A DNA stretch of 64,000 nucleotides from Chimonanthus salicifolius (lineage: Eukaryota; Streptophyta; Magnoliopsida; Laurales; Calycanthaceae), in contig CM023534.1 in NCBI GenBank assembly GCA_013350335.1, positions 5,175,542 to 5,239,541 on the forward strand, given 5' to 3'. The notes below the pieces were generated by a model. The model was given only the letters and a program-made list of their open reading frames with translations, was not told where the DNA came from and searched no databases. Both the position numbers and the translations under genes were made by a program. Numbering within the stretch: the stretch's first letter is position 1; each line of letters opens with the position of its first letter. Below are positions 12,700-24,553 of this stretch, one piece after another.

Positions 12700-12875
12700 T
12701 ATTACGTTTATGTAATATGATATAAGTATATAATGTATAGCAATCGGGAAGTTGTGGGTTCGAACTCCCATGGCTTAATTTTAGGTGTGCCTAGTGAGAT
12801 CATCCGTGAGGGTTTTAATAGAACTGTGTCTGAATTTCCCATAAGTTAATAAATAAAAAAATTTATATGTAAGCT
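12700..12875 (+). repeat. SINE-like insertion with tRNA T-arm motif
   Basis: GGTTCGAACTC at 12757-12767, within TGTGGGTTCGAACTCCCA, is a perfect pol III B box with T-arm pairing. The stretch is missing from the matching position of the first segment (near 5735), so it inserted after the duplication. No full tRNA cloverleaf can be drawn, so I do not call a tRNA gene. Confidence 0.45.
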
Positions 12876-13305
12876 ACAAGACAGTCAAACTTTAATGGTT
12901 CCTATACTACTCAAACCATCATCTAATGATAATGATTATAAAAATTCCATAATAAAATCTTCAATCCACCCTTATAAAGGAAAGGATTACATAGAAAAGA
13001 ACACCTGCAAAAATTGTAGTGAGAAATAGAAGAACTAGAAATATGAAGAGTATAGATAACAACCACATGATTAAGAATTGAAGTCCTAACTAGAACATAA
13101 TATGTGAGGAAACTATTTTCTGACTATTACCAAGAGGAGGAGAAAAAGAAAAGCTTCAACAGCATGCCCTACATAAAAAAAGAGAGTTATCAACTTGTCC
13201 TGGACTTTTAACCTAGATAAACTATTATATCACATACATAGAGTCCATCATAATAAACAAAGTCTTAGCAAATTAATTGTTCGGCAATAGAGAATTCTGA
13301 ATTCT

Positions 13306-14886
13306 TCATGGCAACCTCTTGGGATCATTAGTTGGGTTTTTGTAGAAGACTTTTCTGCGCTTTTGATTTGTCTCTGAAGCTTCATCTTTGAACACTCCAT
13401 TGTAGTGATCAAAAATAATTCTGTCATGGGCGTCAAGCTGTGATGATAAATGAGAGGTCATGTAGAGTGGGTTGGGAGTACATATGCTGGTCATCATATT
13501 GGTGTCATCAAAAAAATAAGGCTCAGGTGCGAAGTACTGATCATACATTCCATAACCCATGCTCATATTGTTGTCTAAGTGATTGTTGAATAGCCCTCCT
13601 TGGTTAGAATCCCACGAGTTTGATGAAGAATATTCAATATTCAATGGATAGATTGGATTGATTATTGTTTCACTAGGGAAATTGAACAATTCTGCAGATT
13701 CACCTTGCGCCATTGTCTGTGGCATTTGGTTGTATTCATAGACTTCGGGAGTGTCAACTTGGTTGATCAATGGCAAGTTTTCTTCGGACATGGCCATCAC
13801 TTCTGTGGTCTTTAGATGTTCAACTTTTGTGGGTGTACGTTTGCTACTTGGCTTCTTATAAATTCGGCACAAAACCCAATCATCTAACTACAGAAATAGA
13901 AACAAATTCAAAGAAAAATGAAAAAAATCTAGAAATCAATCGAGTCAATACCTACAAAATGCTTCAAGTAATGCATAAATAAAACTTAAGAAAAGGACAT
14001 TCAAGTGTTGAAGAAGAATATCAAGACATGAAGTTTTTCAACCATTAAAAGAATGAGAAATGCCAGATGAATTTCTCACATACCCTCATACTCGTGCTAT
14101 CCCTTTTACGAGGCTTGTCGAGGGTCTCAGAAACCCTAAATTCTTGCATGATCCACATACTTTTCTCTCCATTTGGTGGCTTTCCTATGTAGAAGACAAG
14201 AGCCTTTCTAACTCCCACTTGCTTGCCATTGCTGTTGATTGACTTGTCAGCTCCCGTAGCCTTCCAGTATCCATCTCCAGCTGCCCGGTTTGGACGAGTC
14301 CCGTTTCTATATTTTCTATCTCTGGGTGTGAAGAAAAACCACTCTTTCTCCCCAGTAGAACCAAATCTTGCTATTTAAATCAAGACACATTCAAACAGAT
14401 AACCGTAGAGAAGATCAAAGGTAAAACTAGAACAAGACACCACATGACATCAAAGGGGGTGTTTATCATTGATGAACGTCCAATATAAGGATGTGAAAAA
14501 ATTGATAAACCTTTAACTATTTCAGTATTTCCTTGTTCATCTCAACATTTTACAATTTTATATTCAAAAGTTAGAATGAGGAGTGTAATATGATGATAAA
14601 GAATGAATGGTGTATTAAAATACCATCAGAGTGATAGACAGTAATACCTAGTGAGATCTTGTGGATTGTAATCATAGAGATTAACTTCTTTAATCTTGTT
14701 ACAAGGCAAAGGGCTCTTCGAAATCTTGTAGCAGAGGTATTCTATGAGTTCTTCATCAGTAGGGCAAAATCTGTATCCTAAGGGAAATGGAAGAGTGGAA
14801 TACTGAATATTGTTGCAGCTTTTCTTCACCTCATCAAGTATCCCCACTCTCTCTGTATCCATCTTCTTCATTTCTGTATCCTCCAT
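13306..14886 (-). CDS. NAC-domain transcription factor, downstream copy (NAC-B), possibly decaying
   Basis: Paralogue of NAC-A: exon 1 14886-14648, exon 2 14366-14084, exon 3 13887-13306, 367 residues as modelled. NAC subdomains are present: [15 protein letters not shown] (one residue shorter than in NAC-A), [42 protein letters not shown] and [12 protein letters not shown]. Two changes matter. The ATG matching NAC-A's start (14911) now opens a 25-codon frame ending in TGA, so translation must begin at the ATG at 14886. Exon 1 also has one extra base before its donor; with NAC-A's acceptor (exon from 14370) the frame shifts and meets a stop about 20 codons later. An AG four bases further in (exon from 14366) restores it. 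I modelled that acceptor. Without it this is a pseudogene. Confidence 0.72.
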
Positions 14887-16025
14887 CCCTATTAGAGTCA
14901 CAACTTTCCATTCTCATTCTGATTCTGATTCTGCTTCTGCTCCTGATTCTGTTTCTTCAACAAGGAAAGTAAGAGCAGTATGTTTCTACTTCCAGCGATA
15001 TACGGAAGTAATATATCTTGGACGTTATCACCTTAGCTGGACTTTCAAATTATTTCGCCGCCTTACCCTTTTTTTTCGATTTCTGATAAAACCCACCTGA
15101 TTTAGGCCAATCCTCTCGCCCACTGCCATATTATCGTGTTTCAGCTTTCAACATTACAACTCTTTTTTTTTACCGTTTTACCATTTCAAAATTTTCAACT
15201 ATTTCAAACTAAATTATATTTTTAAAACTTACCTTAGTACCAAATTGGAAGCATATTAGGTTTAATTTTAAAAACTTTTGTTTTGAATCTTATTGTGTAC
15301 CCTTCTCAATTGCGTAGACTTTTTTTAAGAATTAAATTTAATATCTAAGTATATTTAAAAATATTTTTTGTTTTGCATGATAGTGGGCTCTAGATATCAA
15401 TTTTTAAAAAATTAAATTTGCATCCCAAAATCCATTCTTTAAAGCCTCAAATAGTCTCTCTATGCAATTTTCTGTAAAAAAAAAAAATTATGATAATTGG
15501 TTGATTATTGTATATGAGTGAAAGAAAATTCTGCTGTAAACTTTGTATTCAAATTGGTTCTTCAAACAAATGGGTAGATAGATCTTAGGGGTGAAATTTG
15601 GATGGGTAATTTAAACAGTGTGATTCGATTCAAAAATTCAAGTGGGTTGAGCTTTACATTTTTAAAATTAGATTTGAATTGAGTTGAAGAAAAAAATTCA
15701 AATTAAATTTGAATCAGTTTGGATCAAGATTTTTTTAAATTGATAATCTTTAATTTATTTTGATAAAATAATTTGTTTTCATAAATTAATATAAAATTAA
15801 ACTGAGTCACAAGAACCAATTATATTATTTTTTATAAATATCCATCATTCGATAAGAAAAAAAGGAATACAAACCCAAAACATTAAGCTAGTACAAAAAA
15901 GCAAATAAAAATATTTAGAAGCAGAGAAGAAATGCTAGATTTAATCAGTCTTTTTTCCACCATCGTTTTTTTGTTCACGGCAGGAGGTTTTTTTTTTCAC
16001 GGAAGGAGGCCTGACTACCTGAGGG

Positions 16026-16495
16026 CAATGTTATCAGAACCGGATTGTCTAACAAATCGTCTTCGAAGCATTTTGGGTTCAACCACGGTCAAAGTCAGCC
16101 AAAACCAGTCAATGAATAATATAATATAAATATTACATATAACATTAAGTAAGACACTTTTTACAAATAAATTAGTATAAATATTATAAATAACATTCAA
16201 ACTCTGAATAATATATCAAAATAGTTAAAGATATGGGATAGAAATGGTAAGAAACCTTCATATTTCAAATATATCCATTTTTAAATATTAACTTTTTTAT
16301 ATTTTGAAGGGGAAAATTTAAAAAAAAATTAAAAATTTGTGAGCCGGGGTTCAAGGTTCACGGTTTTATCCTCAAAACTGCATAAAAACGCAGTTCTAAC
16401 CGATTTTATGCAGTTTTGACCAAAAATGGCTTTTAGCCTCTGATCGAATCGTGGCCTTGGCAAACCTGCGGTTCGATCCGATTTTGATAACATTG
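16026..16495. mobile_element. hAT-type MITE, 'CAATGTTATCA' family, copy 1
   Basis: The 470-bp element has termini CAATGTTATCAGAACCGG and CCGATTTTGATAACATTG (inverted). The 8-bp target duplication CCTGAGGG is exact (16018-16025, 16496-16503). Inside are repeated AACCGGTT/ACGGTTTT-like motifs and no transposase. Related copies lie at 33589 and 57817. Confidence 0.9.
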
Positions 16496-18007
16496 CCTGA
16501 GGGCCTTGATTTGCATGGGATGACTGGCACTTTTCTGAGCTGAGGATCTTGCGAAGGCTCTTTTGGTAGGGCCAGGCCCAATTCCATGTTCAAGAAACCT
16601 TCATACTCTAAAGGCAATAAATTTTTGTCTCATGGGTTATTAAGGGACACCAGGATCAAGATTGGATCAAAGAACTCATTTTAGGCCTGTGAAAAATGGT
16701 CAATATCGTAAAAAAAAAAAAAAAACCTACAGTCGATATATTGTGTATTGGTTATAAGATTGTGGAAAAATCTCAGCTGCAACACATCGATACGTTGCGA
16801 GTTACGACCGAGGTCCGAACAGGTGACAGACAAGGTTTTGAAACATCAGCTAATCAGATTCTCTTTGTGTTATTGGTATCCAATCTCTAATTGGTTTTCA
16901 ATGATACAAAATTGACAAGTTAGTTTTTGGAGTCTAAAGTTTTTTTTTCCTTTTTACTCAATTCGCATTTGAAGACTTTTAACTAGTGACAAAAATGCAA
17001 AAATACAAAGGGTCTAATTTTAAAATGAAAAAATATCTCAATCACCAAATTTTATGTTAATTTTGGAAAGCACAACAAAGCTCCGAATCCAAAGTTGCAT
17101 CCTTCCTAATAATAAAAGTAAAAAAAAAAAAATCAGTACTGATTTAATTTTTCTCAGAAAATTATCATATTTATTTCATTGAACAGTATTATTGTATAGA
17201 TATTGTAATATTTAAAAATACTGATACTTTCATAAATATTACAGTGTATTATAACAGAAAGATGCTACATTTACCGTTAAAAATACATTTGATATATTTA
17301 TCTTTATAATACTTAAATTCTTATTTTATAAAATGTTTTATTTTTCACTATATTTTCTCAACAATGCCATGGTAAAAGCCTAAATATTTGAAAATATTTC
17401 TATATTATCTTTTACTGATAATATCATAAAAAAATATCTGTAAAAATGATTCCTACCTATCTTATCTTACATAATAATAAAAACAGAAATGGATTTTCAA
17501 ACTAGCAAAATACTATATTGTTTTTCCTTCTAAAATCATGGAGATTAGACAGCTGAGATTATATCAAATTGGTTTCACTTATCGCATTTTGCATGATTTT
17601 TGCAGTAGCAAATTATTCTCTCAATATGTAAATGAACCTTTAATTAATGATTATCAATAGCATGGGGCCCACCGTAGATGATCATTTCTTGATGACAAGA
17701 GAGGACCTAAGAATCTCATTTTACCTTTTGCATATATTTCTTGTGGTCCCACTGCCTTGCCAGCATTCGTGCACACCATTGAAATGATCTGATACAACAC
17801 TTAAAATTTAGAATAAGGGTTTGTAATGTTGAACATTTTACAGTATTTTCATATTTTTAATTAAATGACTCAAATATTAAATAAATTTCTTTTAAAATTT
17901 GAAAAATTTGATGAAAAGAATTCAAAAATCAGTCGAAACTAATTTTCTAAAAAAAGGAAAACCAATAGTGGTTGATACTAGTTGATATGTGTCGGTCGAT
18001 AAATCAG

Positions 18008-18110
18008 GTGTTTCGATCAACACTATACTTGTACGGTCGACCAATATATATTGCCAACCTCCAAACTGATATGTATCTACCGATACAATACATATCGACT
18101 GTATTTATCA
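18008..18110. repeat. Degenerate relative of the 'TATCGGCCGATA' family
   Basis: Contains CAGGTGTTTCGATC at its left and CTACCGATACAATACATATCGAC near its right, like the family members at 138, 1136, 19550 and 34812. No target duplication could be matched, so borders are approximate. Confidence 0.35.
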
Positions 18111-18951
18111 CGTATGACACTCTATTGAAGTTGTGAACTTGCTTCCTAAGATGGGATCAATCGTGTGAACATGTGGTCCACAGCTTGTGCACAGCTTGTG
18201 AAAGTAGCTTGGATTTCAAAATCTGCAATACCATATCATTGATGACTGATTAATGGTCAGGATTCGTCCATCTAATACGAAGGTTGATGGGCCCAACTTT
18301 GATATAAGTTTACAGGAACAAACAATGTGGCCCATTAACAGCCTCAAAACTGGAGTGCCACACATTATTTTGGATGGAAGGTCTACTGCAGCATTTAATA
18401 GGTGAGAGAACTACAAAGGAATTGTGACAATGTAGTTTGAATTTCCATTGTCAAATCAAAGGTTGTAGAACAAGCACTTGTTTACATCTTTGTACAATAA
18501 TTTATGAATGTGCAAACATTTCCTGATCAAATGACATTCTCAAACATTTTATGTTAGATGCTGCTCAGATACATACATGTCCATAATCATTTACATTGGA
18601 GACCATCTGAGCAGCATTTATTATGGTCAGACTCTGAAATAGCAACATTGGTTTATACAAGATTGTCAGAATTACTACCAGTAAGGAACAACAAGAAAGG
18701 TTTTCTCTCAATGGTTACTCCACCACAGTAATGGAATGAGCTGACTTAAAAAGATTCCATATAATTTAGTCTAAAAAATTATCAAATAAAAAGAAACTCG
18801 TTTGAAGTGATTTGAACACGTGAGAATAAGACTAAATACAATTTTAGTATATAGAATTGAGAGAATGCAAATCACAAGCACGTAGAGAAGAGATAAACTA
18901 TTGAAAAGACATGATAGAGAGTAAGGTGGCTAACTGTTTGTTTATGATTAG

Positions 18952-19336
18952 TAGGGCTGCAACTCGGATCGGGTTTTGGCCCGAGCAGCATGACCCGACC
19001 TGAGAAATCATGTGGGTCAGGTCGAGAAGTTCGGGTCAATGGGTCGGGTTGGGTTGAGAAGATAAAAACCCACATGAAATTCGGGTCGGGTTGTTGATTT
19101 TACAGGTTAACTCGACTCGTCGCAACCCAATTCGACCCAGTTAAAATTATGCTAAAATAGGTTTAGAATGCGGGTCGGGTCAGAATTCGGGTTGATTCGG
19201 GTTAGAATTGGGGTCAGGTCGGGCCAGAATTCGAGTTGAGAATTTGAGTTGGGTAGGGTCGGATTCCATAAATATCAACTAGGGACGGGTTGGGCTTTAA
19301 GGAACCCGACCCTGCCCGACTCGAGTTGCAACCGTA
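18952..19336. mobile_element. hAT-type MITE, 'GGGTCGGGT' family, copy 1
   Basis: The 385-bp element has termini TAGGGCTGCAACTCGG and CGAGTTGCAACCGTA (inverted), with an 8-bp target duplication ATGATTAG / ATAATTAG (7 of 8). The body is dominated by GGGTCGGGT and ACCCGACCC words. The open frame at 18872-19075 is translated repeat, not a gene. Confidence 0.82.
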
Positions 19337-19549
19337 ATAATTAGGTCAAATGAACAAGTAGAAGTCGAAAAATCAATCACAAATTGATGGAATTCTAGCA
19401 TTTTTTATGATGATGGTGATGATGATTATGCCCATATTCAATGTCTATAATCATCTAGTTAGGGTGAAAAGTAGGATATGTGCAATTTTGTAAACATAGC
19501 TTCCTATCTAACTATTTCCAATTTTCCATTCATGTCATTGGGTCCAAAT

Positions 19550-19837
19550 CAAGGGTATAAATCTCGGCCAATACGCATACTATCGGCCTAGAGAATAAGA
19601 ATATCGATTGTGAACCCGGCTGATATCTCGGCCGATATTTGCTCATATCGACGAATATTGGCCTGATGTCCGCCAATATTTGAAATATCAGCCGATACTT
19701 ATATTTTTTTTAAAAAAACAGCTTTTTTATTTTTTTAAATGAATTTTTTCAAAAAAAAAAAAGCCACCAAGATTTTCAAAAAAAAAAAATTGAAAGAGAG
19801 AGAAAAAATCTCGGCAAGGCCGATTTTTGGACCCCTG
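19550..19837. mobile_element. hAT-type MITE, 'TATCGGCCGATA' family, copy 3
   Basis: The 288-bp element begins CAAGGGTATAAATCTCGGCC and ends GGCCGATTTTTGGACCCCTG, with an exact 8-bp target duplication GTCCAAAT (19542-19549, 19838-19845). It is rich in TCGGCCGATAT words and has A/T runs in the middle. No coding sequence. Confidence 0.88.
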
Positions 19838-20715
19838 GTCCAAATAAGCCCCAGTTACTGAATTTCGTTAGATAATACTTGCACTTTGTATTTCTTATTA
19901 GAGAGAGGTAATGCATTATAAATGGGTCGGGTCGGCCCGAGCCTAGCACGGGCTCAAATTTTAAGGCTGTGAGAAAAATTCAACCCGGTACTCTAGCCTT
20001 TCAGATTCTTAAAGGCTCACGTATGAATAGGACCGGCAAGATAGATCATCCGCCTGGCCTAGTAGTTCTTAGTGGGACAGCATAGGGCCTGACTTAGGAA
20101 TTTCAGCTCAATTCCACGTTTTGGCCCAATAAAAATGGGCTGGGCTTGTAGAAGCTTCTTCTGGTCAAATGGGCTTTTTGAGACCTTATAAGGAATTATT
20201 AACTTTATCTAGGATTATTAATGGTCTAGATGGTAGTTAGACTCTACACATGGCCCACCAAATTAAAATTACAGAGATCTAACAAGGCTGATCACCTTAT
20301 CAAGACCATGTCCACAATTGTTTAGAGCAAAAACAGGTGGCATTCAAATGCTTTGAAGCATTAATGAATAGTAGTAGCGTAGACAGGTCAATCAGTTGGA
20401 CCGTGACATTGGTCTACTTTTAATGAAAATTGGATCCGCATGGCATGTAAAGCAGCATCCTTTTCTTCCATTGCTGTCCCACCTATTTATTATTTATTAT
20501 TGAACTTCTAAGATTTGCACCTAATTGTAAAGAGCTCAATAAGACTCACTTTTGCATTCTTCTTTTTCTATTATTATTATATAGTTAGATAGCGTTCATA
20601 GAAAAAAATTGGTTCACATGAATGTGGAAAAATGCATTCAATCCACAGAGATCAAATTGCTTATAATTAGGATTTTATAACCTCACCTGATTATTCAATG
20701 TTTGGCTATTAATTC

Positions 20716-20830
20716 AAAGGGGTTAGAGTGATGGTCGGAAAGTCACAAGAAACGGAAATTTTGAGTTCGATTTTCATTCTACTCTTAAACAGCACTCTCT
20801 ATAGAATTATGTAGTGTGTATAGGTAAAGA
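20716..20830 (+). repeat. SINE-like unit
   Basis: TTAGAGTGATGG (20723-20734) and GAGTTCGATTT (20763-20773) are spaced like A and B boxes of a tRNA-derived promoter. No tail is clear. Confidence 0.35.
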
Positions 20831-22550
20831 GACTTTCACATCTTCCAAAAATTAGTTGGGTTCTCTAAAAGACTTTGATCATAAAAAAGAGTGTCAGTCT
20901 ATTTATGTAAGTCAGCAGTGCTAAATGATAGTTTTGAAGAAGTACGTAGCAAGCTAGAGATACCCTTTGACTGAAGAACTGAGAAGCAGCTGCCAATGAG
21001 GAAGAAATCAAGCCCCTCCTCTTAGAGTTCAAATTTGAAATTATAAATAAAATTGAGTGAAAAAAAAAAAAGTAAAAACTGACGAAGTTGTCTTTACATA
21101 CATATAGTAGAAAGTTTCTATTATTTTCTATCATCTTTGTGTTAATCCAGGTGTCCCAAATGTATAGATATTAATTTCATTTCTTACAATAGAGCCAACT
21201 TATTGATAGGAATAACGGGTGGTGTCATCTCCCATGCCAACCATGGCAAACTTGGTAGAACCGATCATGTGGTGAAGGGTTGACATGTTGGTTTGGGTGG
21301 TCAGATAGTATTATTTTTACTATTTTTTTAGTTACGTAGAATGCGTGCAGATTTAACCGGCCATGAAATTATATTACAATAGAAAGAATCATCATCGATT
21401 ACAATTCTATTTAATTGAAATTGACTTTTTAAATTCTACTTTTCATTAATCTTATTGTAAGTCATACCATCACTCTACCATCTACCTACACCTACTTGTC
21501 TTTTCAATATCTTCCCTTCATATTTCAAATATTCTACCTTTTTCTTTGTACTTTCTACTCAAAACAAAATTCAATAAAGAGTAATATTGAATTTCTTTTA
21601 CGCCAATGTGAAAGCTTGGTAACTTATTCTAGTCAAGTTGACTTAGTCAAATTGGTCAACTATTGTAAAATTTCTACTACTCATGAGCTGGGTGAAAGCT
21701 TAGTTCCAGTCCATTTCTAACACTCGTGATGTGGGTTGGTTGAGGCATTAGGGAAGAGAGGGACAAGTCTTTGGTGTCATCACTCTACCTCATAAATCAA
21801 AGTAAAGGAAAAAAAATCATATACTCATAATTATAATTTTAGGCTTATAATTACCTTTATCATGATTTAAACAAAGAGCATGATTCCGATACAATTGTTA
21901 AGACACTTAACTAATACACCAGGAGATCTAAATGTGATAGAATGTGTAAAATCAGGTTCAGATTAGCCCAACTCAACGCTAATATTTTAGATCTCCATAT
22001 CTGTTCTATCAAACACATAATAAGTTATTAATGAATTTTAACACAAATGGATTATACAAAAAAAAAATTCTCGATATAAAACCAAGTAAAAGAAATGGAA
22101 ATTGCCATGAAACCACGTAAATCCCTCTCTCCCATCGAAATAAATGAATGCATTAACTCACCAGCTTTGCTCTCCCATTCAATTCTCCATAGGACCAAAC
22201 TCATCTCCTTCCTTTCACTTTTATGAAAGCTCACATGCACCAACCTTCTTCTTGTTCCATAAAAGTCCTTGAGGGTTATGGCATTACTCCTTTCCCTGCC
22301 TTTTGTCCAAAGCTTGCATTCTACCCATGCCACCACCTTTCACCTCCTCCCATCAAAGGGTCAGAGGATCACATGTTACTGCCTAACCTTCTACGGTTTT
22401 TCCATGAAGAAGTAAATTTCCTCATTACCTTGCTATATTTTCGCCACTCAAATCTCTACTCTAAATGGCTCTGATTCCCATCAAACAATCCCAAGCATCC
22501 CATCCTCTCAAGCAAAAACTCTAGGACACCCCCAAAGAAATGAGACCAGG

Positions 22551-22669
22551 TGTAACAAGGTTAGTCCCACATCGAAAATGTCTCGAGAAGATTTTCGATT
22601 CATAAGTGGGAATGGAGAACCTTGGAAGTGGTTAGCCTTTTTTTGTTGTGAAACTGACCCATAACATTA
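22551..22669 (+). repeat. LTR/TRIM-like promoter repeat with GTCCCACATCG
   Basis: Starts TGTAACAAGGTTAGTCCCACATCG; the GTCCCACATCG at 22564-22574 matches the upstream element of plant snRNA promoters. A CATAAG stretch follows about 25 bases later and a 7-T run lies near 22638. I know similar words from LTRs of small plant retrotransposons. No second LTR or target duplication was found. Confidence 0.4.
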
Positions 22670-22879
22670 GAACTGTGTTTGGATGGGGGTAATGGGATAA
22701 CTCTCTGTTACTCTTCTTTGATAACTAAAGAGTAGGAGTGAAAAATCAACTTTTTATCCCTTCTCTCCCGCTTTTGAAAATAATTTCCTAACAAAAGATA
22801 TTCATAATACACAGAGTAATATCTAATCAAAGGTAACTCTGAGTAAACCCTGTAAATTTTACTCACATCCAAACACAGC
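22670..22879. mobile_element. PIF/Harbinger-like MITE
   Basis: The inverted termini GAACTGTGTTTGGATG and CATCCAAACACAGC are flanked by TTA on both sides (22667-22669, 22880-22882), the target preference of PIF/Harbinger elements. It is 210 bp with no transposase. A lone matching end, GGCTGTGTTTGGATTTTAG, lies at about 63059. Confidence 0.65.
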
Positions 22880-23689
22880 TTAGGCCTCTTCAAGACTGGG
22901 TCACCGGAATCTGACCCACGTGCAACTTGTGGGTCTTACACACCTGACTACCTTTGAAAGTTTTTTAATCGGAAGAGCTGGAAGTTAGGTTACTTAGTAA
23001 TAATGGTTTTGGCCCATGTAAGGTGGATAATAAATGGGGCTTTAATTCTTGTAAAATTTGTATGTTACGCTTGATAACCTCAAAGCCGAAGTAAGACACA
23101 TTCTCCCGAGTTTGGGGACAAAATTAACTAAGAAGCCATGCAGCACAACGGACCCACGTGGGTTCCATTTTATATAATAAATTCAACCACGTGAAAAGGT
23201 CAGTTTCTAAGGTTAAATTTCTATTTAAATATATAAATATATATCCATTTAGTGCATTCTCGAATAAAAAAATTATCAAATACTTTTTTTATTTTCCAAA
23301 ACAATGGTTAAAACGATTCAATCGACCCCATTTTGGGCAATCTCATGTCTTCGTAATAATCTATCGATGGTGAGACTCAACTTCTAATATAGTTAGTCTG
23401 AATACTTGGACTTTTAAGTCTAGGAATTTGCAAGAGCTCTTGTCAATTAAAAGTTTTTTTTTTTTTTTTTGAAATATAAGGTTTTGTTTTGTTTATAGAA
23501 TCATTTAAAATAGGAATGTTCAAAAAAAATTATATATCTTGATAGGAAGAATGGTTTTAAACTTTAAAAATGTCTGCTTACCCTTTTAATCTCCAAGGAG
23601 GCATTGTTTTCAATAAAATTGAGAATCATTCGTATTCAATCATAATTGGGCTAACAAACTGCCTTTAAAAATTCATATGTGTATCTAAT

Positions 23690-24025
23690 TTTAGGGTTAA
23701 AATTCGAGCGGATTAATATTAGATTTTAATAAATTTAATTCAAACCATGTCAAAATTTATTGAACCTAAGTTGGCTCAAATTGTTAATCTTAATTACTTG
23801 ACCGAACCCGACCCAACTCAACTCGAGTAGTGTTTTATAACTTAGTGCACTCAAGTCGGGTTGGATTACGTCCGGTTAGGTCGGATTAATTTTAAATTTT
23901 TCACATCTAACCCAATCCAAATTTCATATGGGTTTTTTTTTTTCAGCCCGAACTGACTCAAAATATACAAATACATAACCTAACCCGATGATTTGTCAGG
24001 TCATGACACCACCCAAGTTTAACCC
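23690..24025. repeat. GGGTCGGGT-family remnant
   Basis: Begins TAGGGTTAAAATTCG and ends AAGTTTAACCCCTA, and is filled with CCGACCCAACTC words, like the elements at 18952 and 31682. Flanking bases do not give a clear target duplication. Confidence 0.5.
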
Positions 24026-24553
24026 CTATATTTACACAAGAAATTTTGTATATAAGAATAAAGAGAATTTTCAGCCAGAATAAAGTATAATTACATAACC
24101 GACGGTTTGTCTTTAGACTGCTTTGGCAGTACTTCGTGAGTAATCAACTTTCACCTTATTCCTTGAACTGCAGGCAATACTTGATGATCTAGAGAAGTAA
24201 TGGATTTCATTTTCACAGGTCCTGAAATCCGTTCATATAGTTTACCAAATTTTGTGATGACAACTTCACATTCATTTCACATCAGGAAATAAACAATTTT
24301 ATATTCATGAGAATACTGATTTGATTTGAAGTTTTGAACATATAATAGTAGATTTTATTTGATATTACACTTGAAAAGTTGAAAGTACTCATTCAAATCT
24401 AACATTTTGTAAATAGATCCCATGGTTGCAGATCCTTAAAAAGAAATAATAATAATTAGATAAAATCTACGCACTGGTTTCTCACTTGCATTTTTCTTAT
24501 GCATTAATCAGAGAAACCATCTTCTACAAGACATAGAGAGAGAGAGAGAGAGA

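Larger units (their letters stand above)
10935..15585. repeat. Second, shrunken copy of the 1-9985 segment
   Basis: Base-by-base similarity to 11-9985 is easy to follow in order: SINE (98/11031), CBR1 exon (550/11339), CBR1 intron piece (about 4410-4666 / 11697-11950), post-CBR1 sequence (5450/11993), NAC gene (6098/13306) and NAC upstream region (to 9985/15585). The second copy is about 4.65 kb because of deletions that removed five CBR1 exons, and it gained a LINE end (12246-12610) and a tRNA-like insertion (about 12700-12875). This is a direct tandem duplication of at least 10 kb followed by decay. Confidence 0.88.
15100..24553. other. Gene-free region with scattered DNA transposons
   Basis: No supported gene is seen across 9.4 kb. 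The region holds hAT-type elements at 16026-16495, 18952-19336 and 19550-19837, a degenerate member near 18008-18110, a truncated GGGTGAAATTTGG-type end at 15593, a GGGTCGGG-rich stretch at 19910-20170, a SINE-like unit at 20716-20830, an LTR-like promoter repeat at 22551-22670, a PIF-like MITE at 22670-22879 and a CCCGA-rich remnant at 23690-24025. The short open frames here (for example 20865-21134, 22052-22474) lack family motifs, splice partners and starts in context. Confidence 0.55.

Noticed and set aside
12751..12780. A tRNA gene, from the perfect GGTTCGAACTCCC T-arm
   Set aside because: No acceptor stem, D-arm or anticodon arm could be folded upstream, and the stretch is an insertion in the duplicate, so it is treated as SINE-like.
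19391..19425. GATGATGGTGATGATG and other triplet tracts as coding signals
   Set aside because: Simple microsatellites without an open frame or gene context.
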